Below are positions 55,190-63,913 of a stretch of 64,000 bases of DNA, in pieces. The notes beneath the pieces are model-generated. The model searched no databases and was not told the origin of the DNA. It saw nothing but the letters and a program-made list of their open reading frames with translations. Within the stretch, counting starts at the first letter, position 1. Every line of letters starts with the position of its first letter. This DNA comes from Corynebacterium alimapuense (lineage in GTDB: Bacteria > Actinomycetota > Actinomycetes > Mycobacteriales > Mycobacteriaceae): assembly GCF_003716585.1 (NCBI RefSeq), contig NZ_PTJO01000003.1, forward strand, positions 656,569 through 720,568, read 5' to 3'. A program made the position numbers and the translations under genes.

Positions 55190-56698
55190 CTAACCCTGCC
55201 AGCGCTCGCGATCTGGGATCTCCCCATCGCCGAAGTCGTATTCGTCGATCAAACCACGACGTGCCTGCGAAGCACGCTTGCGCTCTTCAGCCGAGATTCG
55301 ATCATTACGCACCAGACGCGCATCGGAGCCACGGCCAGCAACGGTCGGGTCAATGCCAGAACCAGTCAACGGCTCCCACTCGAAGGAGATATCGCCGATA
55401 GTGACCGTGCAGCCTTCTTGGGCACCTGCTTTATACAGCGCCTTTTCCACGCCGGCCTTGGCCAAACGATCGGCGAGGAAGCCAATAGCCTCTTCATTTT
55501 CGAAGTCGGTCTGGATGATCCACCGTTGGATCTTCCGTCCGGAGACGATAAAGGCTTCCGGGTTTTCTGGGTTCGCAACCACCGTGAAGTCTTCGCGGGG
55601 AGCGTCAACCGCCCGCGGGCGAATAATCGTGTGTTCCTTATCCGCTTTAACCTTCGGACGAGCCTTACGCGCAGCCTTCACGATTTCTAGCAGCTTGTAT
55701 TTCAGCGGCTCCAGCCCCTTTTGGGCGACCGCGGAGATAATGAACACCGGCCAACCAAACTGCTCTTCCAGATCGGCTTTGACAAACTCAGCCAATTCTT
55801 CAGCTTCCGGCACATCCGCCTTATTGAGCACGATTAGCCGAGGTCGGTCCTTGAGGTCACCAAGGCCAGTGTCATTATCGAGTGCCGATTCATAGGCTGC
55901 CAGCTCTGCCTCCAGAGCCTCGATATCACTGGCCGGGTCGCGGCCGGGCTCAAGTGTCGCGGCATCAACCACGTGCACGAGCACCGAAGTGCGCTCGATA
56001 TGACGCAGGAAGTCCAACCCCAGACCCTTGCCTTGGCTAGCACCCGGAATCAGACCCGGGACATCGGCCACAGTCAACGTCTCGTGGCCCACATGGACCA
56101 CTCCGAGGTTCGGTGCCAAAGTAGTAAAGGGGTAGTCAGCAATCTTCGGCTTGGCGGAGGAAAGCACTGAAATCAGCGAGGACTTACCAGCGGAAGGAAA
56201 GCCCACCAGTCCCACATCTGCCATGGATTTCAGCTCCATGATCAGATCATGTTCTTCACCTGGTTCGCCCTTGAGTGCGAAACCGGGGGCTTTGCGCTTA
56301 GCAGAAGCCAAGGCACCGTTGCCTAGGCCACCGAAACCGCCTTGGGCCGCGATGAAACGGGTTCCTGGAACGGTAAGGTCAGCGAGGACATCTCCGGACT
56401 CAGAGAGCAAGACAGTGCCCACTGGAACCTCAAGAACGAGGTCCTTGCCACGGGCGCCATGGCGGTAAGAGCCAGCGCCACCGCCGCCACGACCAGCTTT
56501 GAGGTGCGGGCGGAAGTGAAAGTCCAACAAGGTGTGAACCTGTGCGGAGACCTCGAGAATGACGTCACCACCGTGCCCACCGTTGCCTCCGTCAGGGCCG
56601 CCGAGCGGCTTGAACTTCTCGCGGTGGACAGACGAGCAGCCGTTTCCACCGTCGCCGGAGGCTAGGTGCAGAACCACGCGGTCTACGAAGCGGGACAT
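55190..56698 (-). CDS. obg: Obg-family GTPase
   Basis: A ribosome-assembly and stress-related GTPase of 502 residues. A Gly-rich Obg fold at residues 1-160 ([20 protein letters not shown]) is followed by the G domain with GFPSAGKSS (P-loop), DVPGLIPGA (G3) and NKAD (G4). The C-terminal OCT domain (about 345-430) and an acidic/basic tail are typical of actinobacterial Obg. The order rplU-rpmA-obg-proB-proA is preserved, with a hairpin between rpmA and obg. Confidence 0.96.
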   Translation of the reverse strand: MSRFVDRVVLHLASGDGGNGCSSVHREKFKPLGGPDGGNGGHGGDVILEVSAQVHTLLDFHFRPHLKAGRGGGGAGSYRHGARGKDLVLEVPVGTVLLSESGDVLADLTVPGTRFIAAQGGFGGLGNGALASAKRKAPGFALKGEPGEEHDLIMELKSMADVGLVGFPSAGKSSLISVLSSAKPKIADYPFTTLAPNLGVVHVGHETLTVADVPGLIPGASQGKGLGLDFLRHIERTSVLVHVVDAATLEPGRDPASDIEALEAELAAYESALDNDTGLGDLKDRPRLIVLNKADVPEAEELAEFVKADLEEQFGWPVFIISAVAQKGLEPLKYKLLEIVKAARKARPKVKADKEHTIIRPRAVDAPREDFTVVANPENPEAFIVSGRKIQRWIIQTDFENEEAIGFLADRLAKAGVEKALYKAGAQEGCTVTIGDISFEWEPLTGSGIDPTVAGRGSDARLVRNDRISAEERKRASQARRGLIDEYDFGDGEIPDRERWQG

Positions 56699-57028
56699 GT
56701 ATGGATTTCCTCCGATTGTTTACAGGTAGGGCGATCCTAGCACCAGCCAAGCCATAGGCTATAAGGCGTTTATCCGGTACCGACTCAGCCGCTCTATTCC
56801 AGCGCCAAGTGCCCAAGAAAAGATCTCTCAGCCCAGGTTACGATAATTTCGCCGTTATGGGTTCTGCCTTCTGCCACTTAGTCCGCATCAAACACATGAA
56901 CTTGTGCCAAGGTGCTGCAGAAACTACCACTGGCCACACACTCAGTACCCAGATAACGACGAACCCGCCATGATCCATAGCGGATCATAGCGGGTTCATT
57001 CTCGTTCCAAGAATGAGAATCAGCGCAA
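56699..57028. other. Intergenic region between obg and rpmA
   Basis: 330 bases without a convincing gene. The right end holds the rpmA terminator (56961-56997). The rest should carry the obg promoter; a TATAAG-like segment occurs near 56760, but I cannot place a -35 with confidence. Confidence 0.5.
56961..56997 (-). terminator. Hairpin terminator after rpmA
   Basis: A 16-bp stem with one mismatch (56961-56976 with 56982-56997) and a 5-nt loop, 32 bases after the rpmA stop. The following minus-strand bases are only moderately T-rich. Confidence 0.7.
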
Positions 57029-57304
57029 TTAAGCGTCGACGGTCTCGCTCTCGACGCTTTCGACGATGTTAACCATGCGACGGTTGCGCTTGATGCCGAA
57101 CTGCACGGCACCGGTCTTCAGAGCGAACAGCGTGTCATCGCCGCCGCGTCCGACGTTCTCGCCCGGATGGAACTTGGTTCCACGCTGACGGATCAGGATC
57201 TCGCCGGCTTTGACCTGCTGACCACCGAAACGCTTAACGCCAAGGCGCTTAGACTCGGAGTCACGACCATTGCTGGAGCTGGAAGCACCCTTCTTATGTG
57301 CCAT
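57029..57304 (-). CDS. rpmA: 50S ribosomal protein L27
   Basis: L27 reaches the peptidyl-transferase centre with its N-terminus. [20 protein letters not shown] and [20 protein letters not shown] are diagnostic, with [20 protein letters not shown] following. Length 91 aa is normal; there is no extra cleavable leader of the firmicute type. It lies 43 bases after rplU. Confidence 0.97.
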   Translation of the reverse strand: MAHKKGASSSSNGRDSESKRLGVKRFGGQQVKAGEILIRQRGTKFHPGENVGRGGDDTLFALKTGAVQFGIKRNRRMVNIVESVESETVDA

Positions 57305-57347
57305 TGCATTTCCCTCCCTGGGGTTTCTGCTCGGAAAGCCCGCAGGC

Positions 57348-57653
57348 TCAGTTGATACCGGTAACTTTGAGCACAGTCAGTTTCTGACGGTGGCCCATAC
57401 GGCGCTTGTAGCGGGTCTTGTTCTTGTATTTCAGGATATCGATCTTCGGGCCCTTGGTGTGCTCGACGATCTCTGCCGCAACGCTCACCTTAGCGAGGTC
57501 GTCGGACTTGGAAGTGACATTGGCACCGTCGACGAGCAGAACCGGGGTGAGAGCCACGGAAGAACCCAGCTCACCCTCGATCTTCTCGACCTTGACGAGG
57601 TCGCCTTCGGCAACCTTGTACTGCTTGCCGCCGGTCTTGACGATCACGTACAT
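57348..57653 (-). CDS. rplU: 50S ribosomal protein L21
   Basis: Primary 23S rRNA-binding protein. [18 protein letters not shown] at the start and [18 protein letters not shown] at the end match L21. Length 101 aa is normal. GGAGG lies close before the ATG. It is first in the rplU-rpmA unit. Confidence 0.97.
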   Translation of the reverse strand: MYVIVKTGGKQYKVAEGDLVKVEKIEGELGSSVALTPVLLVDGANVTSKSDDLAKVSVAAEIVEHTKGPKIDILKYKNKTRYKRRMGHRQKLTVLKVTGIN

Positions 57654-57776
57654 AGGAGGGTTACCCCTTATCTAAACTCGGCTCAGGCGCTGCCGCACGG
57701 TGCACCTGAATGGACGAATAATTTACTTGCGTTTCGGGTATGCAAGCACGTCAGGATCAACATATGGTCCGACAGC

Positions 57777-57805
57777 GCAATAAGCCCCGAAACAGCGACT
57801 GTCAA
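57777..57805 (-). promoter_or_regulatory. Putative rplU promoter
   Basis: On the minus strand, TTGACA (57805-57800) and TATTGC (57782-57777) are separated by 17 bases. This gives a leader of about 115-120 bases before the rplU ATG at 57653, which could hold ribosomal-protein feedback control. Confidence 0.6.
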
Positions 57806-57852
57806 AGATTACCCCGTAGGCCTGTAAAAATACAAACCGCCGGTTGTCTCTG

Positions 57853-60800
57853 CTATCGCTGGGTTGTTCGCCTGGTCACCCGTCGACGTCCACCGCGTCT
57901 AGCAACCGTCAGATCCTTGTGTCTACCAGCACTACTCTCAACTTTCTCAGCACTGGTCGGCTGAGAATTCGAAGCTGCATGTTGCTGAGCTACTTCAGGC
58001 TTGATCATGGTTCGCCGCACCGCACGACGGCGCCCCTTGCGGCTCACCTCTGATGAGGAAGCAACCTTGGGAGCCTGAGCGGCTGCCGGCGCAGGAGTTA
58101 CCGGCGCTGCAGCTGGGGCCACCGAAAGATCATCGCTCACAGGCGTGGAACGGCGCGTCGATACGCTCCGAGTCTTTCGGCGACGTTGTTGCTTTTTCCG
58201 ACCCGTAGGAATCTCGGCAGCAACGGGAGTTTCCCGAGCAACCTCCACCGGCTGAGCCTTCGACTCACTCGGTGCTGATTTTTTGTGTTCCTGTGGCTGC
58301 GGACGATGATCCGAACGGGAGTTTCCGCGAGTACGACGACGACGGCGCGGAGACTTCTCGAAGTCCGATACTGCCTGTTGGAAAGTCTTTTCCCCTGTGG
58401 CTAGGGCAAGATCGGATGCCTCTTCCGGCGTCTCTTCTGCTGGTGCATAATCCGCACCAGTGGGCTCTTCTGGGTCTGCTTGACCTGCGCGTCGCAGAGC
58501 TTCGGAGACGATCTTTTCTAGATCGCTTTCCTCAGGCTCAACCGAGGTGGGGGCCGGAGCCTGATCCGGCTTGTTCTCTCCCGAGTTACGGCGGTCGCGG
58601 GTATCGTTACGACGCCCACGACGGGAACGTCGACGGCGAGACTGTCCCTGCTGAGGATGCTCCTTTACCGTCTCCTCCGCTGCAGCTTCATCCTCTGCGA
58701 CGACGACCGCGGCAGCTAGCTTTTCCAAGTCTGACGCCTTGGTCTCACTAGTCGGAGGCAACTTAGCAGCAGCCTTTATGGGAGTTGGTCGACGACGCGA
58801 TCCCCGCTCAGCACTATCCCGGCGCGAGTGCCCTTCGCCAGCGTCGAGATTCTCCTCGACTGGATCCTCGTGAACGATGAGGCCTCGGCCAGCACAGTGC
58901 TCACATTCCGTAGCGAAAGTCTCCAGCAACCCAGTTCCCAAACGCTTGCGCGTCATCTGCACCAGACCAAGCGAGGTAACCTCCGAAACTTGGTGGCGAG
59001 TACGGTCACGCCCGAGGGCCTCTTTAAGCCGGCGTAGAACCAGTTCTTGGTTCTCGGAGAGCACCATGTCAATGAAGTCAACGACAATCATGCCGCCGAG
59101 ATCACGCAGGCGCATTTGGCGGACGATCTCCTCCGCAGCCTCGAGGTTATTACGAGTGACGGTCTCTTCGAGGTTGCCTCCCGAGCCAGTGAACTTGCCG
59201 GTGTTGACGTCCACGACGGTCATGGCTTCAGTGCGATCGATGACGAGCGTTCCGCCGGAAGGCAGCCAGACCTTCCGAGCCAACGCCTTTTGCAGTTGCT
59301 CATCAACGCGATACTTAGCGAAAGCATCCTGCTCGTCTGCTCCACGATTGAAGCGCTGGACGCGATCAAGTAGATCGGGAGCGACAGACTTCACATAAGC
59401 ATGCACAGTATTCCAAGCATGGTCACCGTCGACGATCAATCGAGTGAAGTCCTCATTGAACAAATCACGAATAACCTTGACCAGCATGTTTGGCTCTTCA
59501 TACATGGTCACGGGACGGGAACCCTTGGAGTGCATTTCCTTGTTTGCGCGCGTACGGATGTCTTCCCACATCGTGTGCAGGCGCTCAACGTCGGCGCCGA
59601 TAGCTTCCTCAGAGACATTCTCTGCGGCTGTACGAATGATCGCCCCGCCTTGTCCCGGCACAACCTTGGTCAGGATTTCTTTGAGTCGCTTACGCTCCGG
59701 TCCGGGCAATTTGCGAGAGATGCCCGCACTGCGTCCACCTGGCACGTAGACCAAGTAGCGACCAGCCAGGGAAATCTGGGTGGTCAACCGCGCACCTTTG
59801 TGCCCAACGGGGTCTTTGCTGACCTGCACCAAAACCTGATCGCCAGATTTCAATGCTTGTTCGATGCGACGGCCGCGTCCACCCAGACCAGCAGACTTCC
59901 AATCGACCTCGCCGGCGTAGAGCACTCCGTTGCGGCCTTCTCCGATATCAATGAAGGCGGCTTCCATGCTCGGCAGGACATTCTGCACCCGACCAAGGTA
60001 AATATTGCCGATCATCGAGGCTTGAGCCTCAGAGGTGACAAAGTGCTCCACCAACAGATCATCTTCAAGCACACCGACCTGAGTCACAGTGCCCGGATGA
60101 TCATTCCGGTTGCGCTCCCGAACCACCATGGTCCGGGCCACTGATTCCCGGCGCGCCAAGAACTCGGCCTGCGAGACAATATGCTTGCGCTTTTTGCCTT
60201 CTTCCCGCAGCTCCGTGCGACGGCGACGCTGGGCCTCAAGCCTGGTCGACCCCTTCAATGCGACGGGCTCTACCGGCAGGTCCTGGTCGATCTGCTTATC
60301 GACATCCTGCTCGCCCACCGTTGTCTCCGCGACCGGGGCGGGCTCAACCGGAGCCTGCTCGGTGCGTGTGCCCTCGACAGGGGTCTCGTCGACTCCGCGT
60401 CCTCGGCTGGCGCCTCTGCGCCCGCGACGGCGACGTCGAGAAGAAGCTGTCTCTCCATCTTCTGATTCCTGGTCCGTAGCGGGCGCTGGTGTTGAGATCT
60501 CAGCCTCAGGCGCACGGAAGATCGGGGTGTATTTCTTCACCTCGGCATCCGGTGAAGCTTTAGGCATAGGGGTGATCTCGGGGAGCACCTCTTGGAGTGG
60601 CTCCTCGCTGAGCACTGCTGCGAGGTCAGCCTCTACCTTCTCTTCGATCTGGCTGATCTCATTGACGACATTTTTGCGCACCCGGGTGCGAATCTTTTCC
60701 TCTGGTTCAACCGGAGATGCCGGAGCTGCTGGAGTAACTGGCAACTCAGCTTCGACAGGCTTGGCCTCTTCCAGCTGCTGCGGGGTGGCTAGCGCGGTCA

Positions 60801-61278
60801 GCAGCGCATCAATTTCCGAACCGTTGAGTGCGGACTGAGCTACCTTCTTTAGCCCCATTTTTTCCAACGCCACGATCAGCTGGCGAGAGGTCAGTCCCAG
60901 CGCTTTGGCTAATACGTGCACACGGGCCCGCTCGCCTATTGCGGTGCGGTCAAAATCCGGGAAAGCGACGGCAACTGCGTCTTGAGCAACAACGTCTACG
61001 GCAGGTTCCTGCACTGTGACTTTCGCTGCCTTCGGCGCGCGCTTCTTACTGGCCTTTTTTATCGGCTTCTCGACGTCCGGGGTGGCAGCCGCAGTTTTCT
61101 TCGCAACAGTTTTCTTCGCTACGGATTTCTTAGCTGCCGGCTTTTTAGCTACTGCCTTGCGTGCCGATCGACGCCGTTTCGGGGCCTGGGCTCCGGAGTC
61201 TTCTTGGGCTTTGTTATTTTCAGCGTTGTTTTCGGTGTTGTTTTCGGTGCTTTTGGTGGGTTCAGTGGAATCAGCCAC
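57853..61278 (-). CDS. rne: Ribonuclease E/G with IF2_N-like N-terminal domain
   Basis: A 1141-residue endoribonuclease. Order: Lys/Ala-rich basic tail (1-95); a segment RVHVLAKALGLTSRQLIVAL with EKMGLKK (about 118-145) that resembles the IF2 N-terminal domain; acidic and Arg-rich linkers; S1 domain (about 405-510, with YLGRVQNVLPSMEAAFIDIG); catalytic domain with VVDVNTGKFTG (about 690) and MIVVDFIDM (about 731-739); zinc-link CEHC (about 794-797); and a disordered C-terminus with Arg clusters (RRRRSRRGRR) ending GGRRRVTRRTTQR. GTG at 61278 has CAGGAG just upstream. It processes rRNA, tRNA and mRNA. Such Arg-rich flanks can drive phase-separated RNA bodies in other bacteria. Confidence 0.95.
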   Translation of the reverse strand: MADSTEPTKSTENNTENNAENNKAQEDSGAQAPKRRRSARKAVAKKPAAKKSVAKKTVAKKTAAATPDVEKPIKKASKKRAPKAAKVTVQEPAVDVVAQDAVAVAFPDFDRTAIGERARVHVLAKALGLTSRQLIVALEKMGLKKVAQSALNGSEIDALLTALATPQQLEEAKPVEAELPVTPAAPASPVEPEEKIRTRVRKNVVNEISQIEEKVEADLAAVLSEEPLQEVLPEITPMPKASPDAEVKKYTPIFRAPEAEISTPAPATDQESEDGETASSRRRRRGRRGASRGRGVDETPVEGTRTEQAPVEPAPVAETTVGEQDVDKQIDQDLPVEPVALKGSTRLEAQRRRRTELREEGKKRKHIVSQAEFLARRESVARTMVVRERNRNDHPGTVTQVGVLEDDLLVEHFVTSEAQASMIGNIYLGRVQNVLPSMEAAFIDIGEGRNGVLYAGEVDWKSAGLGGRGRRIEQALKSGDQVLVQVSKDPVGHKGARLTTQISLAGRYLVYVPGGRSAGISRKLPGPERKRLKEILTKVVPGQGGAIIRTAAENVSEEAIGADVERLHTMWEDIRTRANKEMHSKGSRPVTMYEEPNMLVKVIRDLFNEDFTRLIVDGDHAWNTVHAYVKSVAPDLLDRVQRFNRGADEQDAFAKYRVDEQLQKALARKVWLPSGGTLVIDRTEAMTVVDVNTGKFTGSGGNLEETVTRNNLEAAEEIVRQMRLRDLGGMIVVDFIDMVLSENQELVLRRLKEALGRDRTRHQVSEVTSLGLVQMTRKRLGTGLLETFATECEHCAGRGLIVHEDPVEENLDAGEGHSRRDSAERGSRRRPTPIKAAAKLPPTSETKASDLEKLAAAVVVAEDEAAAEETVKEHPQQGQSRRRRSRRGRRNDTRDRRNSGENKPDQAPAPTSVEPEESDLEKIVSEALRRAGQADPEEPTGADYAPAEETPEEASDLALATGEKTFQQAVSDFEKSPRRRRRTRGNSRSDHRPQPQEHKKSAPSESKAQPVEVARETPVAAEIPTGRKKQQRRRKTRSVSTRRSTPVSDDLSVAPAAAPVTPAPAAAQAPKVASSSEVSRKGRRRAVRRTMIKPEVAQQHAASNSQPTSAEKVESSAGRHKDLTVARRGGRRRVTRRTTQR

Positions 61279-61505
61279 GGATGCTCCTGTAATTGTTGGT
61301 CGACATCATCTCCGGGCGCTGGCGAGCATGCTCGCCGCCGCCGCACAGAGATAATTCGAAAAATCGCGTCAGTGTCGGTATTTAGTTAATGCGTTTGGTT
61401 GTTCCACCGTCTCTGCCCGCTCGTCGGGGTCGGTGTCGAGACAACCTTCGCCTATTGTCGCACACCTGAGCGCCATGGCCTTAACAACAGCACCGGAAAC
61501 GAATA

Positions 61506-61540
61506 AAGACCGCACTCCGGTCAATCCGGAGGGCGGCCTT
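61506..61540 (-). terminator. Terminator after ndk
   Basis: A 15-bp stem with two mismatches (61506-61520 with 61526-61540) and a 5-nt loop, 16 bases beyond the ndk stop. On the minus strand it runs into TCTTTATTC, a short T-rich tail. Confidence 0.7.
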
Positions 61541-61556
61541 AAAGGTGGTGGCTAGA

Positions 61557-61967
61557 TCAGAGGTTCGGGAACCAGATGTTGATCTCGCGCTCGGCGGACT
61601 CGGAGGAGTCAGAACCGTGAACAACATTCTCGCCGACGCTCAGTGCGAAGTCGCCGCGGATGGTGCCCGGGGTGGCCTTGGAGACCGGGTCGGTGCCGCC
61701 TGCAAGCTGACGCCATGCTTCGATGGCGCGCTCGCCTTCGACGATGCCAGCTACCAGAGGTGCGGAGGTGATGAACTCAACGAGCTCACCGAAGAAGGGG
61801 CGCTCGGAGTGCTCAGCGTAGTGCTGCTCAGCGGTGGCGCGATCTGCAACGCGCAGATCCAAAGCGGTCAGGGTCAGGCCCTTGCGCTCGATGCGGGCGA
61901 GAATCTCGCCGACGTGGCCGTTTTTGACGCCGTCCGGCTTGATCAGGATGAGGGTGCGTTCAGTCAT
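61557..61967 (-). CDS. ndk: Nucleoside-diphosphate kinase
   Basis: Balances nucleoside triphosphate pools. [20 protein letters not shown] is the start, and the phospho-His lies in [18 protein letters not shown] ([10 protein letters not shown]). Length 136 aa is normal. It ends at a hairpin and lies about 50 bases downstream of the small membrane-protein gene. Confidence 0.97.
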   Translation of the reverse strand: MTERTLILIKPDGVKNGHVGEILARIERKGLTLTALDLRVADRATAEQHYAEHSERPFFGELVEFITSAPLVAGIVEGERAIEAWRQLAGGTDPVSKATPGTIRGDFALSVGENVVHGSDSSESAEREINIWFPNL

Positions 61968-62016
61968 AACTCAAGACTCTACCGAAGCATCTACGCTACG
62001 GCTAAGCGAGGCCAGC

Positions 62017-62325
62017 TCAGTCAAGATCATGGACTAATCGGCGGGCTTGCTCAGCGGTGGTATCCCGAAACCACAATTGCACCTGACGAATGGCAGCACC
62101 CTCGTCACCTCGGGATTTAAGCTCTCGCAACGTCGCCAATTGTTTCTCATCAGGCGCCAATGGTTGGGAGATCCGTTCTCCAGCAACAACCCGAAGCCCC
62201 ATGACTAGCAGGGTCCCGGCGACAAGCAGCGCAACGACGGCACCGAGGTCAGTTATTCCTAGGAATTTGAAAAGCAAGGCCACCACGCAAGCTACGGCGG
62301 CGAGTCCGAGATAAAGAGCACGCAT
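62017..62325 (-). CDS. Small membrane protein with L7/L12-like C-terminal helix motif
   Basis: A 102-residue protein with two hydrophobic helices (about residues 3-20 and 24-45), then a soluble tail. The tail (LKSRGDEGAAIRQVQLWFRD, TTAEQARRLVHDL) resembles the C-terminal part of ribosomal L7/L12, a pattern found in several small actinobacterial membrane proteins. I chose the ATG giving MRALYLGLAA; the ORF begins 11 codons earlier, and TATGCT ends about eight bases before the chosen start. It is next to ndk in the same direction. Function is unknown. Confidence 0.7.
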   Translation of the reverse strand: MRALYLGLAAVACVVALLFKFLGITDLGAVVALLVAGTLLVMGLRVVAGERISQPLAPDEKQLATLRELKSRGDEGAAIRQVQLWFRDTTAEQARRLVHDLD

Positions 62326-62423
62326 GAGGCACAAGCATAAACGTTCCACTCCAAACACTCTTGGTGACGAATCAACAACTTAGTGGTTATGATGAAGATA
62401 GCTACTGAAAGGAACCGGCCGCC

Positions 62424-63386
62424 ATGTCTGTGACGAAAGTAGAGATCATCACCTCCCGCGAGGTCCCCCTAGGTGGCCCGCGTGCCATGAGCGTTCATCG
62501 CACATTGCCTCAGCGACAACGCAGCCTCATTGGAGCCTGGTGTTTTCTCGACCATTACGGCCCTAACGATGTATCCGTTTCTAGCGGGATGGATGTTGCC
62601 CCTCATCCGCATACTGGGTTACAGACAGTTAGTTGGCTTTTCCAAGGAGCTATCACCCACCACGACTCGGGCGGCAACCATGCAGTCGTAGTCCCCGGCG
62701 AAGTCAATCTCATGACCTCCGGCGCTGGCATCTGTCATTCAGAAGTGTCCACCACAGACACAAAAGTCCTCCACGGCGTCCAGCTGTGGACGGTGCTTCC
62801 CGAATCTAACCGCGATGGCCCCCGCCGTTTCGACCATCATGCACCGGAACGCATTTCCTTTGACGGTGGCAGTGCCTTGGTATTCCTCGGATCACTGCTG
62901 GGATACACCTCTCCCGTGCCGACTTTTACTCCCCTCGTGGGTGCGGAACTGAGCCTGTTGCCGGGGGCGTCGATAAGCATCGAGGTCGATCCGGCCTTCG
63001 AACATGGACTGCTAATCGACGCCGGTTCCATCGTCTTGGAAGGCATCTCCCTCGCTCCTACAGAGCTGGCCTATACCGGCATCGGAGAGCAACGCCTAAA
63101 TATCCACAACAACGGTTCCGAGACTGCTCGAATGATCCTCATTGGCGGCGAACCCTTCACCGAACCGATCATCATGTGGTGGAATTTCATCGGACGAAGC
63201 TTCGAGGAGATCGAGCGCTACCGCGCCCAGTGGCAGGCTGGCGACAAACGCTTTGGTCAGACCCTCGGCTATATCGGGCACCAACCACAAGGCCCCACGT
63301 GGCTGCCAGCTCCCGGACTGCCTAACGCCAGAATCACCCCTCGTACCAATCCTGCCCCGATCGCCCGACCCGAACTACGAATCTAA
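62424..63386 (+). CDS. Pirin-family cupin protein
   Basis: A bicupin protein of 320 residues. The metal-binding set of pirins is intact: His61 and His63 in APHPHTGLQTV, and His105 and Glu107 in GAGICHSE. Bacterial pirins bind iron and may act as quercetinase-like dioxygenases or as metabolic regulators; the role here is open. AAAGGAA precedes the ATG. The AhpD-like gene follows after 12 bases, so a two-gene redox operon is likely. Confidence 0.9.
   Translation: MSVTKVEIITSREVPLGGPRAMSVHRTLPQRQRSLIGAWCFLDHYGPNDVSVSSGMDVAPHPHTGLQTVSWLFQGAITHHDSGGNHAVVVPGEVNLMTSGAGICHSEVSTTDTKVLHGVQLWTVLPESNRDGPRRFDHHAPERISFDGGSALVFLGSLLGYTSPVPTFTPLVGAELSLLPGASISIEVDPAFEHGLLIDAGSIVLEGISLAPTELAYTGIGEQRLNIHNNGSETARMILIGGEPFTEPIIMWWNFIGRSFEEIERYRAQWQAGDKRFGQTLGYIGHQPQGPTWLPAPGLPNARITPRTNPAPIARPELRI
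62967..62978 (+). repeat. 12-mer GCGTCGATAAGC, copy 8
   Basis: Perfect copy inside the pirin gene, read as GCG TCG ATA AGC (Ala-Ser-Ile-Ser), the same frame as copy 3. Confidence 0.75.
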
Positions 63387-63398
63387 GGAACAGTGTCC

Positions 63399-63860
63399 AT
63401 GACTAAAAAGCCTCCCTACCTAGACAAGTTCTACCCCGAGGTCTACCGCGCGCTCGGTGACGTGAACAAGAAACTCCGAATGATCTACCCAGATGTCGAT
63501 CTGCCATCGAGCCTGCTCGAGCTGGTGAGCGTCCGCGTCAGCCAAATCAATGGCTGCGGAACTTGCCTGTCTATCCACGTCCCCGCTGCTCGACGCGCCG
63601 GAGTTGAAGACTACAAACTCGATGCGCTTCCGGCGTGGCGCATGGTTACTGAATTCAGCGAACAAGAACGCGCGGCGCTAGAACTGGCCGAGGCACTGAC
63701 TATTCTCCCCAAGGACCACGAGAACAGCCTGGCGGCGGTTCAAGCTTGCAACATATTCGCCGAGGAACAGGTCGCCGCCCTGGAATGGGCGATCATCATG
63801 ATCAACGCCTTCAACCGCGTTTCGATCGCCTCCGGGCATCCGCTGATTCGTTCCCGCTAG
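63399..63860 (+). CDS. Carboxymuconolactone decarboxylase/AhpD-family protein
   Basis: A helical protein of 153 residues. The redox motif is NGCGTCLSIH: Cys53, Cys56 and His60 in the CxxC-x3-H pattern of AhpD-type alkylhydroperoxidases. SVRVSQING precedes it as usual. It would reduce peroxides or act as a thiol partner. The ATG at 63399 is chosen because AAGGAA lies eight bases upstream; a GTG two codons earlier is possible. It is coupled to the pirin gene. Confidence 0.9.
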   Translation: MTKKPPYLDKFYPEVYRALGDVNKKLRMIYPDVDLPSSLLELVSVRVSQINGCGTCLSIHVPAARRAGVEDYKLDALPAWRMVTEFSEQERAALELAEALTILPKDHENSLAAVQACNIFAEEQVAALEWAIIMINAFNRVSIASGHPLIRSR

Positions 63861-63880
63861 AGGTGTGCATCTGGTTGCGG

Positions 63881-63913
63881 TTGCGGTGCGGTTGCGGTGC
63901 GGTTGCGGTGCGG
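63881..63913 (+). repeat. Tandem 11-bp repeat TTGCGGTGCGG x3
   Basis: Three exact 11-base copies (63881-63891, 63892-63902, 63903-63913), preceded by a partial copy TTGCGG at 63875, lie about 20 bases after the AhpD-like stop. They are G-rich on the plus strand. CCGCAACC-type complements could pair with GCACCGCAG just downstream. Confidence 0.8.

Noticed and set aside
56878..57111. 77-codon minus-strand frame running from rpmA into the obg gap
   Set aside because: It begins inside rpmA in another frame and crosses the rpmA terminator; Ser/Ala-rich shadow.
59401..60144. 247-codon plus-strand frame opposite rne
   Set aside because: Complement of the RNase E catalytic region; low-complexity product with no domain.
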